The position numbers and the translations under genes are program-made. A DNA stretch of 64,000 nucleotides from Thermoplasmata archaeon (GTDB lineage Archaea; Thermoplasmatota; Thermoplasmata; Methanomassiliicoccales; Methanomethylophilaceae), in contig SUTA01000010.1 in NCBI GenBank assembly GCA_015063135.1, positions 25,378 through 89,377 of the forward strand, read 5' to 3'. Position 1 is the stretch's first letter. Each line of letters begins with the position of its first letter. A model generated the notes under the pieces. It was not told the DNA's origin. It did no database searches and was given only the letters and a program-made list of their open reading frames with translations. Positions 8,820-17,759 of the stretch are shown in pieces.

Positions 8820-10497
8820 TCCTGCCTTCCTCCAGGTAGATGATGCGGTCCGCGTTGGATATGAGGTAGAGCTTGTGGGTGATGATCAGCAGGGTCCTGC
8901 CCTTGTAGAGCTCCCTGACCTTCTCCATCATCTGATAGGACGACCTGACGTCGATCCCCGCGGTGGCCTCGTCCATGATCAGGACCTCCTGGCCGGCGAC
9001 GATGGCGCGGGCCAGGGATATCAGCTTCTTCTCCCCCAGGGAGATCTGAAAGCGCTCCTCCCCGATCTGGGTCTCGTAGCCGTCGGGCATCAGCGCCACG
9101 TACTCGTCGAGGCCAGCGGTCTCGGAGGCGGCCCTGATCTCCTCCATGGAGCAGACCTCCTTGGGGAATCCGACGTTCTCCGCGACCGTGCCGTCGAATA
9201 TCCACGGGACCTGGCTTATCATGCCCAGGTGCCTGTGCAGGGAGACCCTCCTTACCTCCGAGAGGTCGTGCCCGTCGAACAGCACGCTCCCCGATGTGGG
9301 GCGGTAGAACCCCATGAGAAGGTTCGCTATGGTGGTCTTCCCGGATCCGGATGGCCCCACCAGCGCGGTTATCTTCCCCTCGGGGGCCTTGAAGGAGACC
9401 CCGTTCAGCACCTGGCGGTCGCCGTAGGAGAACGACACGTCCCTGAACTCCAGCTCTCCGCGCACATCATCTGGCAGCTCGGAGGCGTCCTCGGGCTCCG
9501 CGGGCTCCTCCTCCTCGTCGAGGAGGGCGCATATCCTCTCCAGGGCATGGAGCTCGTCCGCGATCTGGTTCATGTGGTAGCCGGTCTTGGTCACCGGGGA
9601 CTGGATCATCCTCACGAAGAACAGGCACGTGGTGAAGATCCCCATGGTGAGGTCCCCCTGTATGATCAGATAGGCGCCGAGGATGGCCGTGATGATGTAC
9701 CCGACGTTCATTATCGCGGTGCCCGCGGGCTCGACCAGCCCGGAGTACGTCCTGGACCTGCGGTAGGATGAGGCGTAAGCGGAGTTCCTCCTCCTGAAGC
9801 CCTCGGACATCCTGCCCTCGGTGGCGTAGGACTTGATCAGCGCGTGGTTCCTGACGGAATCGTCCAGGAACCCGTTCATGTCGCCCATGGCGGCGTAAGT
9901 CCCGACGTAATCCTTGTCCGAGGACCTGTCGATGAGATGCGTGACCAGCAGGGACGATGGCACCAGGACCAGGTACGCCAGGCCTATCGGGGGGCACTGG
10001 ATCAGCATGATGGCCAGCACCATGATGACCAGGACCTGCTGGGAGATGAATCCCAGGAGGTCGTTGGACATCAGCCTGCCGACGGCGTCGAAGTCGTTTG
10101 TGATGCGGGTGGATAGCTCCCCGGCGGGATGCTCGTCGAGGTACTCCACGGGCAGACGGTGGATCTTCTTCGCGAGGGACTCGCGCATCTCCGCTGTGGT
10201 GGTGCGGCTGACGAACAGCATCCTCTTCCCGGCTATTGCGGTGAGGGCGTACCACAGCACGATCAGCAGCGCCATGTAGCCGGTCATCTGCTCGATGTAC
10301 TCCGGCGTGATGACCGCGCCGGTGGACCAGTGCTCCACGAGGGCGTTGAAGAACAGTCCCCCGACCACCGGGGCGCTGACCGCGCAGACGGCACCGACCA
10401 GAAGCATCACTGCCGACAGTGCCGCATACCTGCAGCGGCCGCGGCCCATGATGGCCATCAGCCTCTTCAGCATCTGCCTGTAGAATCCCGTGTCCAT
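8743..10497 (-). CDS. ABC exporter half-transporter (membrane plus ATPase), second of pair
   Basis: 584 residues: six-helix ABC transmembrane domain (about 20-320) and ATPase with Walker A GPSGSGKTT, signature ISLGEKK in place of LSGGQ, Walker B VLIMDEATAG and switch His in ITHK. The signature is off consensus while Walker B keeps its Glu. It forms a likely heterodimer with the upstream half-transporter, whose CGA stop overlaps this ATG as CGATG. It ends YRGQY at CGA 8743-8745; standard reading adds over 50 residues antisense to the ATPase gene. All codons were checked: no internal CGA. The substrate is unknown. Confidence 0.85.
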
Positions 10498-12191
10498 CGG
10501 GCCCCCTCCTGGAGGCGGCGCATGGCCGCGTACTCGGGGCAGGTGCGGAGCAGCTCCTCATGGGTGCCGTCGCCGGCCAGCCTGCCGCCGTCGAAGAACA
10601 GGACCCTGTCGGCCAGGGATGCCTGGAGTATGTCGCCCGTGATGAACAATACCGTGTCGCCCTTGCAGCGGGCCATTATGTTGCCGACCAGCTTGGACTC
10701 CACCAGCGGGTCTATCGAATGGAAGCACTCGTCGAACACCCTTATGCCGGCAGGCTTGGCCAGGGACCTGGCGATGACCAGCCTCTGCCTCTGTCCGTCC
10801 GAGAACTCCAGGCCGCACGACGCGAAATCGGTGTCGAGGCCCTCGGGCAGCCCTGCGATCACATCGTCCATGCACGCATCGGAGCACACCGCGGCGATCT
10901 CCTCGTCGGATATGTCGCGGCCCATCGAGATGTTCTCCCTCATGGAGTCCCTGAGGATCATCACCCTGTCGGACACTATGCTGATGGACCCGCGGGCGTC
11001 CTCCGGGCCGTCGACTTCCAGGCCGTCCACCAGGACCCTGCCGGACGACGGTGGCCTGGTCCCGGCTATCGCGGCCACCATGGCCCTCCTCATGGGGCCC
11101 TTCAGCCCGACCATGACGGTGACCTCCCCCCGGCGGATCGCCAGGTCTACATCCCCGGCGACCGGCTTCCCGCCGATCCCAAGCGTTGCGGACTCGAACC
11201 TTATGGCATCGCTCGATTCGGCGCGTACCGGTTCGGAAGCCTCCTCCGCGGGCGCATCGAGTATCTCGAGGATCCTGCGCTTGCCCACGGCGTACTTGGG
11301 GGCCACGCCGGTGATGAACGGCACCACCGCCAGGCACCCTATCAGGCATCCCCAGAGCTGAACGATCAGGGACAGCTCCGCCACGCTCATGTCAAAGTCC
11401 CCGACGGTGATCCCGCCGCGGTTGTACACCATCACCAGAACGAAGTTGATGATCGCGATGGCGAGGATCGGGTAGAAGTATGTGTTGTTGTTGTACTTGG
11501 TGCCCTTCTTGACGAACACCGAGTGGTAATCGGAGAACCTCTTCATCTCCTGCTCCCCGCGGCCGTAGGCCCTGATGGCCCTGGCCCCCGAGGCGGAGTC
11601 CCTGAACATGCCCGTGACGCCGTCCATCAGAACCTGGACGTCGTCCACCATGCGGCGGATCCTCAGGCCCGAGTATATCATGAAGAGCACCACGGCGACG
11701 AACGACACCAGCATGGCCGCGCAGGCCCATGTGCTGATCTCGAACACCATCCACAGCATGAGGAACATCATGGGCGGCACGAACAGGACCGCCGTGACCA
11801 GCAGCCTCGTGTACTCCTGGACCGCGTTCACGTCGGTCGTCATCCTCACCATCGTGTCCGAGGTGTCGCGGGTGCACTTGTCGGGGGCCGGCATGGACAT
11901 GACCCGGTCGTACAGGTCCTGGCGGATCTCCGCGCCGACGCGGGAAGCCAGCCTCGCGGATATGACGGACACCGCGAACGACATCACCATTATGCCGCCG
12001 GCGAGCAGGATCATGACGAACGCGAACCCCAGCACCAGTTCGAAGTCCTTCGCGGCCACGCCCTGGTCGATGATGGGCTTGGTCAAGTAGAGCAAGTAGA
12101 TCTGCAGGAACGCAACGAATATCTGCAGGACGACCGCGCCAACGATCAGATACGGGCGGCGCTTCAGGTACCTCCATACCAATGACGCCAT
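10497..12191 (-). CDS. ABC exporter half-transporter, first of pair, with degenerate ATPase motifs
   Basis: 564 residues. The transmembrane domain includes the opening WRYLKRRPYLIVGAVVLQ. The ATPase half is unusual: Walker A reads VGLKGPMRRA instead of GxxGxGK(S/T), the signature is FSDGQRQR and Walker B reads GIRVFDECF. A degenerate site in one half is common in heterodimeric exporters, where only one site hydrolyses ATP, but here Walker A itself is lost. Both ends overlap neighbours through CGATG: the ATG with the CGA of the FNT gene, and its own CGA with the ATG of the second half. Confidence 0.8.
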
Positions 12192-12790
12192 CGGGCCGCG
12201 GTCTCCTCGTACATATACTTCCTCGCCGCGGGGATTATGATGCCGCCGACGGCGTTGCCCAGGATCACCACGATGATGAACGCCAGAGCCTCCAGCGTGA
12301 ACTGGCCGCCGGCGCAGAAGTAGAACATGTCGGCGATGGAGTGCTCGAAGCCGGCGAGTATGAACACCGGCACGCAGATGAACGTGGCCAGGTACTTCTT
12401 CCTGGTCTTGTAGTAGTCGGCGGCGATGAACATCAGCACGCCGCAGAACACTCCCTTGAAGAACACCCTGATGTAATCGGGGTCGTCCAGCTTCGCCTGG
12501 GCGAGCGCCTCGGCGGCGTCGGAGGGCAGCGCCAGGCCGAGAGCCAGGCACCCCACGAAGTTTCCGATAATCACCAGGATGAGGTACGGGATGTATGAGC
12601 GGTCGTTCTCAACGGAGTAGCCCACCTTGCCGGTGTAAAGGTCCAGGCCGAAGGTGAACACCGTGAACAGGCCGATCGAGAACAGCACGGCCCCTACCCA
12701 CCTCACTTCGCATCCCAGGTAGACGAATCCACCAATCCCGATGGCCATACCCGCCAGGATCGCTCTGATGAAAGCCTTCTTGTAGTCCAC
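12191..12790 (-). CDS. Formate/nitrite transporter (FNT) family channel
   Basis: 199 residues with six hydrophobic helices. FNT hallmarks are the KKAFIRAILAGMAIGIGG opening, SIGLFTVFTFGLDLYTGKVG and GFEHSIADMF. The conserved central His of the pore is in GFEHSIADM. FNT channels pass formate, nitrite, hydrosulfide or related monovalent acids; the substrate is not determined. It leads a three-gene operon with the two ABC half-exporters and ends EETAA at CGA (12191-12193), overlapping the next ATG. Confidence 0.85.
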
Positions 12791-12885
12791 GGCCGCGCCT
12801 CTGTCAAGGTTAAACCCGCTCTTATATATCTAATGAGCGCACGCGCACGGGCAATGATTTATCAGACCCAGGGGATACGGGGTGC

Positions 12886-13914
12886 ATGGGACTGTTCTCC
12901 AAGAAGCCGACCGGCCCGGTCATCAGGAAGAGCGTCTTCGAGATCCACTGGGACACCGAGGACCCGTTCACCTTCGCCTCGCACCACGAGGACGACTACC
13001 CCCACGGAAACCGCCAGCTCGCCCCTCCCTGGGAGGAGATCGGCGGCAGGGACCTGGGCAGGGACTACGACAAGAGGCTCGGGTTCAGGATGTACAACGG
13101 CAAGGTCGTGCCCGGGTTCCCCATGCACGCGCACTGGGGCTACGAGACCCTCACCTACCCTAGGATCGGCTACGTGGACCACTTCGACCACAAGGGGGCC
13201 CACGGCAGGTTCGGGTTCGGGGACGCCCAGTGGGTCATGGCCTCCTCCAGGTACAGCCACTGCGAGATGTACCCCCTGGTGGACCAGGAGGGAAGGAACC
13301 CCAACGACATAACCCAGATCATGATCAACATCCCGCTGGAGAGGAAGAACGGGGAGAACGCCGTCACCACGGTGTGGAGCGAGGACATCCCCATCGTCCG
13401 CGGAGAGGGCTGGGAGGCCACCGTCCTGTGCGGGTCCTTCGGCGGGGAATCTGCGGAGTCCCCATCGCCCGGCACATGGGCCCTGAGGGAGAACGGCGTG
13501 AGGATCGTCAGGTTCCAGCTGGAGCCCGGCGCCGTCATCAGAGTGGACCCGGCCGTGGAGGGCGCCAACCGCAACGTGTACATGACTTCCGGGAACGGGG
13601 CCGACCTCATGGGCACCCCGATCATGCACAACGACCGCGCGAAGGTCGAGGGCGGGGTCGAGATGACTATAACGAACGGGGAGACCCCTGCGGTCATCTG
13701 GCTGCTGGAGGGGAGGCCGATCGGCCAGAAGATGGCATCGTTCGGACCTGTCATCCTGGGCAGCACCAAGGAGGTCAGGACCGCCCTGGACGAGATCCGC
13801 AAGAACGAGTACGCCGAATGGCCGTTCGACGTGGTGGACAAGGTCCATCTGGAGGAGGGCACCGGCAGGTTCATCTCATATCCCGACGGTCGCGAGGAGC
13901 GCCCGCACAATCGA
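12886..13914 (+). CDS. Pirin-family cupin protein
   Basis: 342 residues, two cupin halves. The first has the pirin metal site pattern HAHWGYETLTY and HFDHKGAHGRFGFGDAQWVMA, then SHCEMYPL. Pirins are iron-binding cupins with quercetinase or regulatory roles; this one has a longer N-terminus than usual. It is divergent from the FNT operon across 95 bp. It ends ERPHN at CGA 13912-13914, and the TATA box of the next gene overlaps that stop. Confidence 0.8.
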
Positions 13915-13922
13915 AATATACC
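13914..13922 (+). promoter_or_regulatory. TATA box of dcd
   Basis: AAATATACC centred about 25 bp before ATG 13943; it begins at the last base of the CGA stop of the pirin gene. Confidence 0.6.
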
Positions 13923-13942
13923 AATCCGCGGATTCGGGGACC

Positions 13943-14431
13943 ATGGCAATCCTTTCCGACAGGGACATCGTGGAGAGCATGATGACCGGCTACATCGGCA
14001 TCAGCGACTACCACGAGAGGGGCCTCACCCCCAACGGCTACGACCTGCGCATCGCTGAGATACAGGTGCGCGGGGACCCGGAGGTCAAGAGGGAGGGCAC
14101 CGTCACCATCCCGCCCAGGACCATGTTCTACGTGTCCACCATCGAGAGGGTCAGGTTCCCCAGCGACATCTGCGCCCAGCTCTGGCTCAGGACCACCTGG
14201 ATAAGGAAGGGCATCATCGGAGCGTTCGGGAAGATCGACGCCGGCTTCGAGGGGACGCTCACCCTCGGCGCCTACAACGCCACCGACGACCCCGTGGAGA
14301 TACCCATCGGCGAGAGGTTCTGCCAGATGGTGTTCGAGTCCCTGAACTCCAAGTCCATGCAGGACTACGCGAAGCGGAGCGGGAACTACCAGGGACAGAC
14401 CGGGATCACGCTGACTCCGAAGAAGCAGCGA
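13943..14431 (+). CDS. dcd: dCTP deaminase
   Basis: 162 residues, typical length. It has GYDLRIAE, WLRTTWIRKGI, GKIDAGFEGTLTLGAYN with the catalytic Glu in GFEG, and IPIGERFCQMVFE, then the nucleotide-binding tail GNYQGQTGIT. Deaminates dCTP to dUTP (or on to dUMP in bifunctional forms) for dTTP supply. It ends TPKKQ at CGA 14429-14431; a TGA lies 12 codons further. Confidence 0.92.
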
Positions 14432-14506
14432 AAATGCCTAAGCATAATGCTCCCAGTGGTCCACTGAGGCGTAACGGCCGGTTATAACCCTTGGAGGAAT
14501 ACCTGT

Positions 14507-14584
14507 CCTGCCGGTTCCGGGCCTGTGGTCCGGAGTCAACGGACACAGGTCCTGTCAGGGCGACAGCCCCGGGAACCTGGCAGG
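14507..14584 (+). ncRNA. Candidate structured RNA leader, copy 1
   Basis: An outer stem (CCTGCC with GGCAGG, GGTTCC with GGAACC) encloses a hairpin CCTGTGGTCCG/CGGACACAGG and a short GGGC/GCCC hairpin, a three- or four-way junction. Its 3' strand sits 5-10 bp before the SD of the small ORF, as in translational riboswitch-like leaders. No known RNA family recognised by eye. Confidence 0.6.
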
Positions 14585-14595
14585 CAGGTGATAAG

Positions 14596-14688
14596 ATGTT
14601 TGGATACTCTCTCAGCCGCCGTCCGGAGGGCAGATTCCGGCTGACAATCACAATCGGTCTTTTGACCATCGTGCTCGAATGGTCGTAA
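14596..14688 (+). CDS. 30-residue conserved peptide, copy 1
   Basis: ATG start 6 bp after a GGTGAT Shine-Dalgarno, ending TAA. The peptide has basic SLSRRPEGRF followed by RLTITIGLLTIVLEW. The second copy (16754) shares 23 of 30 residues, and several codons differ only at the third base (ACA/ACG, GAA/GAG), indicating selection on the protein. No stretch is long enough for a clear membrane helix; it may form a beta hairpin. Function unknown. Confidence 0.6.
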   Translation: MFGYSLSRRPEGRFRLTITIGLLTIVLEWS

Positions 14689-14697
14689 GACCACCGA

Positions 14698-14715
14698 ACG
14701 GCGATCAATCGCCGT
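14698..14715 (+). terminator. Hairpin after the peptide, copy 1
   Basis: ACGGCGAT/ATCGCCGT. The corresponding hairpin in copy 2 is CGATGC/GCATCG, so pairing is kept with a different sequence. Confidence 0.5.
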
Positions 14716-14805
14716 ATTGGTTGAAAAACGTTGGCTCGGCCTGATCGGGCCGGGGGGATGGAGATGCTGCCACCCTTGCGGGGTCCCTACCCTCACCGCC
14801 CATCA

Positions 14806-15810
14806 TCACGACACGCGCTGGATATCGAGGGAATAGACGGACATCGTCGGTGAGTACGTCTTGAGCTCGGAGCTGGATATGCGGATGCCGAAGCCCCTCG
14901 ATGCCATATCCTCCACGAGCCCCCGCTCGAACCCCTCGAACTCGGACCTCTCCAGGATCTTGTACATGTGGACGGTGCCGCCGACCTTCAGCCTGTCCAT
15001 GGCGTAGCAGAGGAACCGATCCGCTATCTGCGGTAGGTTCATGATTATCCTGTCGGCCTCCGGGAGCGTGTATACGACCTTCGAGGAATCGCCCGTCAGA
15101 GGGTGCAGGACCTTGACCCTGTTCTTCCTGGCATTCCTGCATGCAAACTCCTCCGCCGCTGGATTGAGGTCGATAGAGTATATCGCGGACGGATGTGCCA
15201 GCTTGCCTATGACGGTGCCGAACGGGGCAACTCCCCCGAACATGTCGATGATGACCTCGCCATCCTCTACGAGCCCCGCTATCCTGCTCCTCTCGGATGA
15301 GAGCCTCGGATTGAAATAGACCTTGGACGGGTCGGTGAACAGCCTCACGCCGAACTCCTTGTGGACGGTCTCGGAGCCTCCTTCCCCTGCGATCTTCTCC
15401 AGGTCCCTGATCCTGAACTCGCCCTTGACGCCCGAGTCGCTGAAAGCCGCGCGGATGTTCCTATTGACCTCTATGAGGGCCTCCCCGATCTGCCTGGAAT
15501 ATGGCAGCAGCTCGTCGGGGATCCTGATCATGGCTATGTCGCCGACGACGTCGAACGACACTGGGAGAAGCTCCCTGAGCCCGTCCGGGACGTCCTTCAC
15601 GACCTCCCTGTACTCCTTGGGCCTCACGCCCTGCTCCGCGGCATCGGCTTCCTCCACGGGATAATCGCCGAATGAATCGCACAGGACCGGGATGAGCAGG
15701 TCCCCTCCGTCGGAGGAGATCCTGTGGGAGAGATCCAGGAGCCCCTGCGCCATGAGCTCGGAGCGCACGCTCTCCCCATCGCACTTCGGCACGCGCAGGC
15801 AGTTGACCAT
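14806..15810 (-). CDS. Trm5-like tRNA (guanine-N1)-methyltransferase
   Basis: 334 residues, Trm5/Tyw2 class I SAM methyltransferase. It has FRIRDLEKIAGEGGSETVHKE, FGVRLFTDPSKVYFNPRLSSER, IDMFGGVAPF (SAM motif I), IYSIDLNP and the motif IV-like IMNLPQIADRF. Archaeal Trm5 makes m1G37 (and wyosine intermediates) in tRNA. The N-terminal D1 domain is present (about residues 1-70). MNLPQ in place of NLP(x)SA is a small departure. Ends in TGA. Its 3' end faces the repeat cassette. Confidence 0.85.
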   Translation of the reverse strand: MVNCLRVPKCDGESVRSELMAQGLLDLSHRISSDGGDLLIPVLCDSFGDYPVEEADAAEQGVRPKEYREVVKDVPDGLRELLPVSFDVVGDIAMIRIPDELLPYSRQIGEALIEVNRNIRAAFSDSGVKGEFRIRDLEKIAGEGGSETVHKEFGVRLFTDPSKVYFNPRLSSERSRIAGLVEDGEVIIDMFGGVAPFGTVIGKLAHPSAIYSIDLNPAAEEFACRNARKNRVKVLHPLTGDSSKVVYTLPEADRIIMNLPQIADRFLCYAMDRLKVGGTVHMYKILERSEFEGFERGLVEDMASRGFGIRISSSELKTYSPTMSVYSLDIQRVS

Positions 15811-15910
15811 GCGACGATGATGCCGTCGTCAGATATCGTATTTGCGGATGGGATCGCCGGACTCCGATTCCCAGCTAGATACAAATACGAAGCCCGTCCA
15901 TTTCGAGCAT

Positions 15911-16402
15911 ATGAGCAGGACCATCGTCATATTGTTCGCCGCCGCAGCCGTGGTCATCGCAGGGGCCTGCCTGTACATCCTGATGTCCGACGGCAACGGG
16001 TCAGGCCACCACGACGATGACGACCCTGTCGACCCGGATGTGAGGGACATGGATCTCATGATGGCGGTGGACGGGAAGGCTGTCGAAGTCCAATGGGAGG
16101 ACAACCCATCCGTAGCGGCCATCAAGAAGCTCGCCCGCGACGGCCTAACCGTTGCAATGGAGAGGTACGGCGGATTCGAGCAGACGGGCAGCATACCCTC
16201 ATCCGTCGTCAAGGACGATTCCTGGATCGAGGTAGGCATCGGGGACATCGTGCTGTACAGAGGCGTGCAGATATGCTTGTACTTCGACGACAACGCCTAT
16301 GACTTCACTCGCCTAGGGAAGATATCTGGCATGTCGGATTCCGAGATAAGGGCCATGCTGGATAAGCCCTCCGTCACTGCCGTTTTCACCCTGCAGCGTT
16401 GA
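15911..16402 (+). CDS. Membrane-anchored cyclophilin-like fold protein
   Basis: 163 residues. An N-terminal hydrophobic segment (TIVILFAAAAVVIAGACLYI), possibly a lipoprotein signal with Cys, precedes an Asp-rich linker (HHDDDDPVDPD) and a cyclophilin-like domain with VQWEDNPSVAAIKKLA, MERYGGFEQTGSIP, GDIVLYRG and DFTRLGKI. The domain is widespread in anaerobes, with unknown role; proline isomerase residues are not evident. Located outside the cell. A TATA-like box lies 25-35 bp before ATG 15911. Ends in TGA. Confidence 0.75.
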   Translation: MSRTIVILFAAAAVVIAGACLYILMSDGNGSGHHDDDDPVDPDVRDMDLMMAVDGKAVEVQWEDNPSVAAIKKLARDGLTVAMERYGGFEQTGSIPSSVVKDDSWIEVGIGDIVLYRGVQICLYFDDNAYDFTRLGKISGMSDSEIRAMLDKPSVTAVFTLQR

Positions 16403-16635
16403 CTTCTCTTTCCATTAAAATGCTTGATCAGAACGTCCGGCGCGGATGCACGATGCACCCAGATCGAACGGGCGGCGGGAGATGGACTCGAGCATTCCGG
16501 CGATGATACCGGATTGGAAAATCGGCAAGGGCTATCCTGACTCCATTCCAAGCAAAGAATCTGACGACATGCCTCACGCCCAAAAGCGAGAAGAGATGGT
16601 GGTCTTCCCAAAGCATTTCACGGTGGCGTATGAGG
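16403..16635 (+). other. Non-coding or degenerate stretch
   Basis: No convincing gene on either strand. Frames present have atypical composition and lack recognisable motifs; base content is less GC-rich than the flanks. It could be a remnant of an inserted sequence, but no transposase motif or terminal repeat was seen. Confidence 0.4.
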
Positions 16636-16666
16636 TAGTTATCAATCCAGCGCGTATTGCACCTAG

Positions 16667-16743
16667 TTGCCGGTTCCGGACCTGTGGTCCGGAAGCAACG
16701 GACACAGGTCCTGTCAGGGCGACGGCCCCGGGAACCAGGCAGG
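16667..16743 (+). ncRNA. Candidate structured RNA leader, copy 2
   Basis: Same fold as copy 1: outer TGCC/GGCA and GGTTCC/GGAACC, hairpin CCTGTGGTCCG/CGGACACAGG, hairpin GGGC/GCCC. Most changes fall in loops (GAGTCAA to GAAGCAA) or are single positions. Confidence 0.6.
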
Positions 16744-16753
16744 AGGTGGTAAA

Positions 16754-16846
16754 GTGTTTGCTTCATCCCTCAGCCATCGTCCGCAAGGCGGATTCCGGCT
16801 GACAATCACGATCGGTCGTCTGACCATCGTGCTCGAGTGGCCGTAA
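16754..16846 (+). CDS. 30-residue conserved peptide, copy 2
   Basis: GTG start behind GGAGGTGG Shine-Dalgarno, stop TAA. The sequence keeps FRLTITIG and LTIVLEW of copy 1. No function known. The start codon differs from copy 1 (ATG). Confidence 0.55.
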   Translation: MFASSLSHRPQGGFRLTITIGRLTIVLEWP

Positions 16847-16913
16847 GACCACCGAACGATGCATAATCCGCATCGGAATTGAAAAAGGTTGACCCGCCCT
16901 CAGCGGGTCGGGC

Positions 16914-16948
16914 CGGCAGGGAGCCGTCTTCGGAAACGAACCCTGCCG
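16914..16948 (-). terminator. Hairpin downstream of the uptake ATPase gene
   Basis: CGGCAGGG pairs with CCCTGCCG around a 19-base loop, directly after the stop at 16959 of the minus-strand operon; a GACCCGC/GCGGGTC hairpin is adjacent. Confidence 0.5.
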
Positions 16949-16958
16949 TCCCTCCGCC

Positions 16959-17759
16959 TCACTGCTGCTCGATCTTCACCCTCTTGGGCAGGACGTACAG
17001 GTCGCCCTCGTTGTCGATGCCCACGGATGCCTCCACGCCGTAGACCTCCTTGATGAGCTCCGGCGTGATGATCTTCTTGGGCTCCCCGATGGCGACGAGC
17101 TCCCCCTTCTTCATGATGACGCAAAGGTCGCAGTACCTCGCCATCAGCGAGATGTCGTGCTCCGCGACCAGGATGGTCATGTCCTTCTTGACCATGGCCT
17201 TGAGGTACTCCATGACCTCCAGCTTGAACTTCATGTCCAGGTGGGAGGTGGGCTCGTCGACGAGCATGAGCCTGGGCTCCTGCACGTAGGCCTTGGCGAT
17301 CAGGACCCTCTGCTGCTCACCGGATGAGAGCATATTGAGGGCGCGGTCCTGCAGGTGGTGCACGCCGAACTTCTTCAGCGTCTCCTCCACGAGGGTCTCG
17401 TCCTCGTCGGTCTCCCACCACATGTTCTGCAGGTAGGGGTACCTCCCGAGCATGACGGTCTCGAACACCGTCAGCCCGAAGGACGCGGTCATCTCCGCCG
17501 GCACGTTGGACACCAGTTTGGCGACCTCGGTGGGCGTCTTGGGCAGCACGGACTCCCCGTCGATCAGGATGTCACCGCTGGTGAGCATGTGCATCTTGTT
17601 GATGCACCTCATCATGGTGGTCTTCCCGCAGCCGTTGGGCCCGATGAGCCCGACCAGCTTCCCCGAGGGGACCGAGAAGCTCACGTCCTTGTCGGCGTGA
17701 AAGCCGTTGTCATATATCTTGTCCAGATGGCGGATTTCCAATAGCGGTACTTCATCCAT
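16959..17759 (-). CDS. FecE/BtuD-type ABC ATPase
   Basis: 266 residues. Walker A GPNGCGKTT, Q-loop region SNVPAEM, signature LSSGEQQRV, Walker B LMLVDEPTSHLD and switch AEHD are all present. It energises uptake of iron-siderophore or corrinoid together with the two FecCD permeases encoded upstream; the substrate is not fixed. It starts inside the end of the second permease gene (ATGGATGA overlap). Ends in TGA. Confidence 0.9.
   Translation of the reverse strand: MDEVPLLEIRHLDKIYDNGFHADKDVSFSVPSGKLVGLIGPNGCGKTTMMRCINKMHMLTSGDILIDGESVLPKTPTEVAKLVSNVPAEMTASFGLTVFETVMLGRYPYLQNMWWETDEDETLVEETLKKFGVHHLQDRALNMLSSGEQQRVLIAKAYVQEPRLMLVDEPTSHLDMKFKLEVMEYLKAMVKKDMTILVAEHDISLMARYCDLCVIMKKGELVAIGEPKKIITPELIKEVYGVEASVGIDNEGDLYVLPKRVKIEQQ

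Larger units (their letters stand above)
14480..14760 (+). repeat. Repeated cassette, copy 1 (structured leader, 30-aa ORF, hairpin)
   Basis: About 280 bp matching 16636-16910 on the same strand. The order is a TATA-like palindrome GGTTATAACC, a multibranch RNA, a Shine-Dalgarno, a 30-residue frame and then two hairpins. Conservation is highest in the RNA core and the peptide; the hairpins differ in sequence but keep pairing. Confidence 0.8.
16636..16910 (+). repeat. Repeated cassette, copy 2
   Basis: Second copy of the 14480-14760 cassette, 2.2 kb away in the same orientation. The leader RNA and peptide are conserved; flanks and hairpin sequences differ. Confidence 0.8.

Noticed and set aside
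16403..16802. A protein-coding gene or transposase between the cyclophilin-like gene and repeat copy 2
   Set aside because: Frames on both strands lack motifs, run through the structured RNA and are not conserved between the repeat copies except in the 30-residue peptide.
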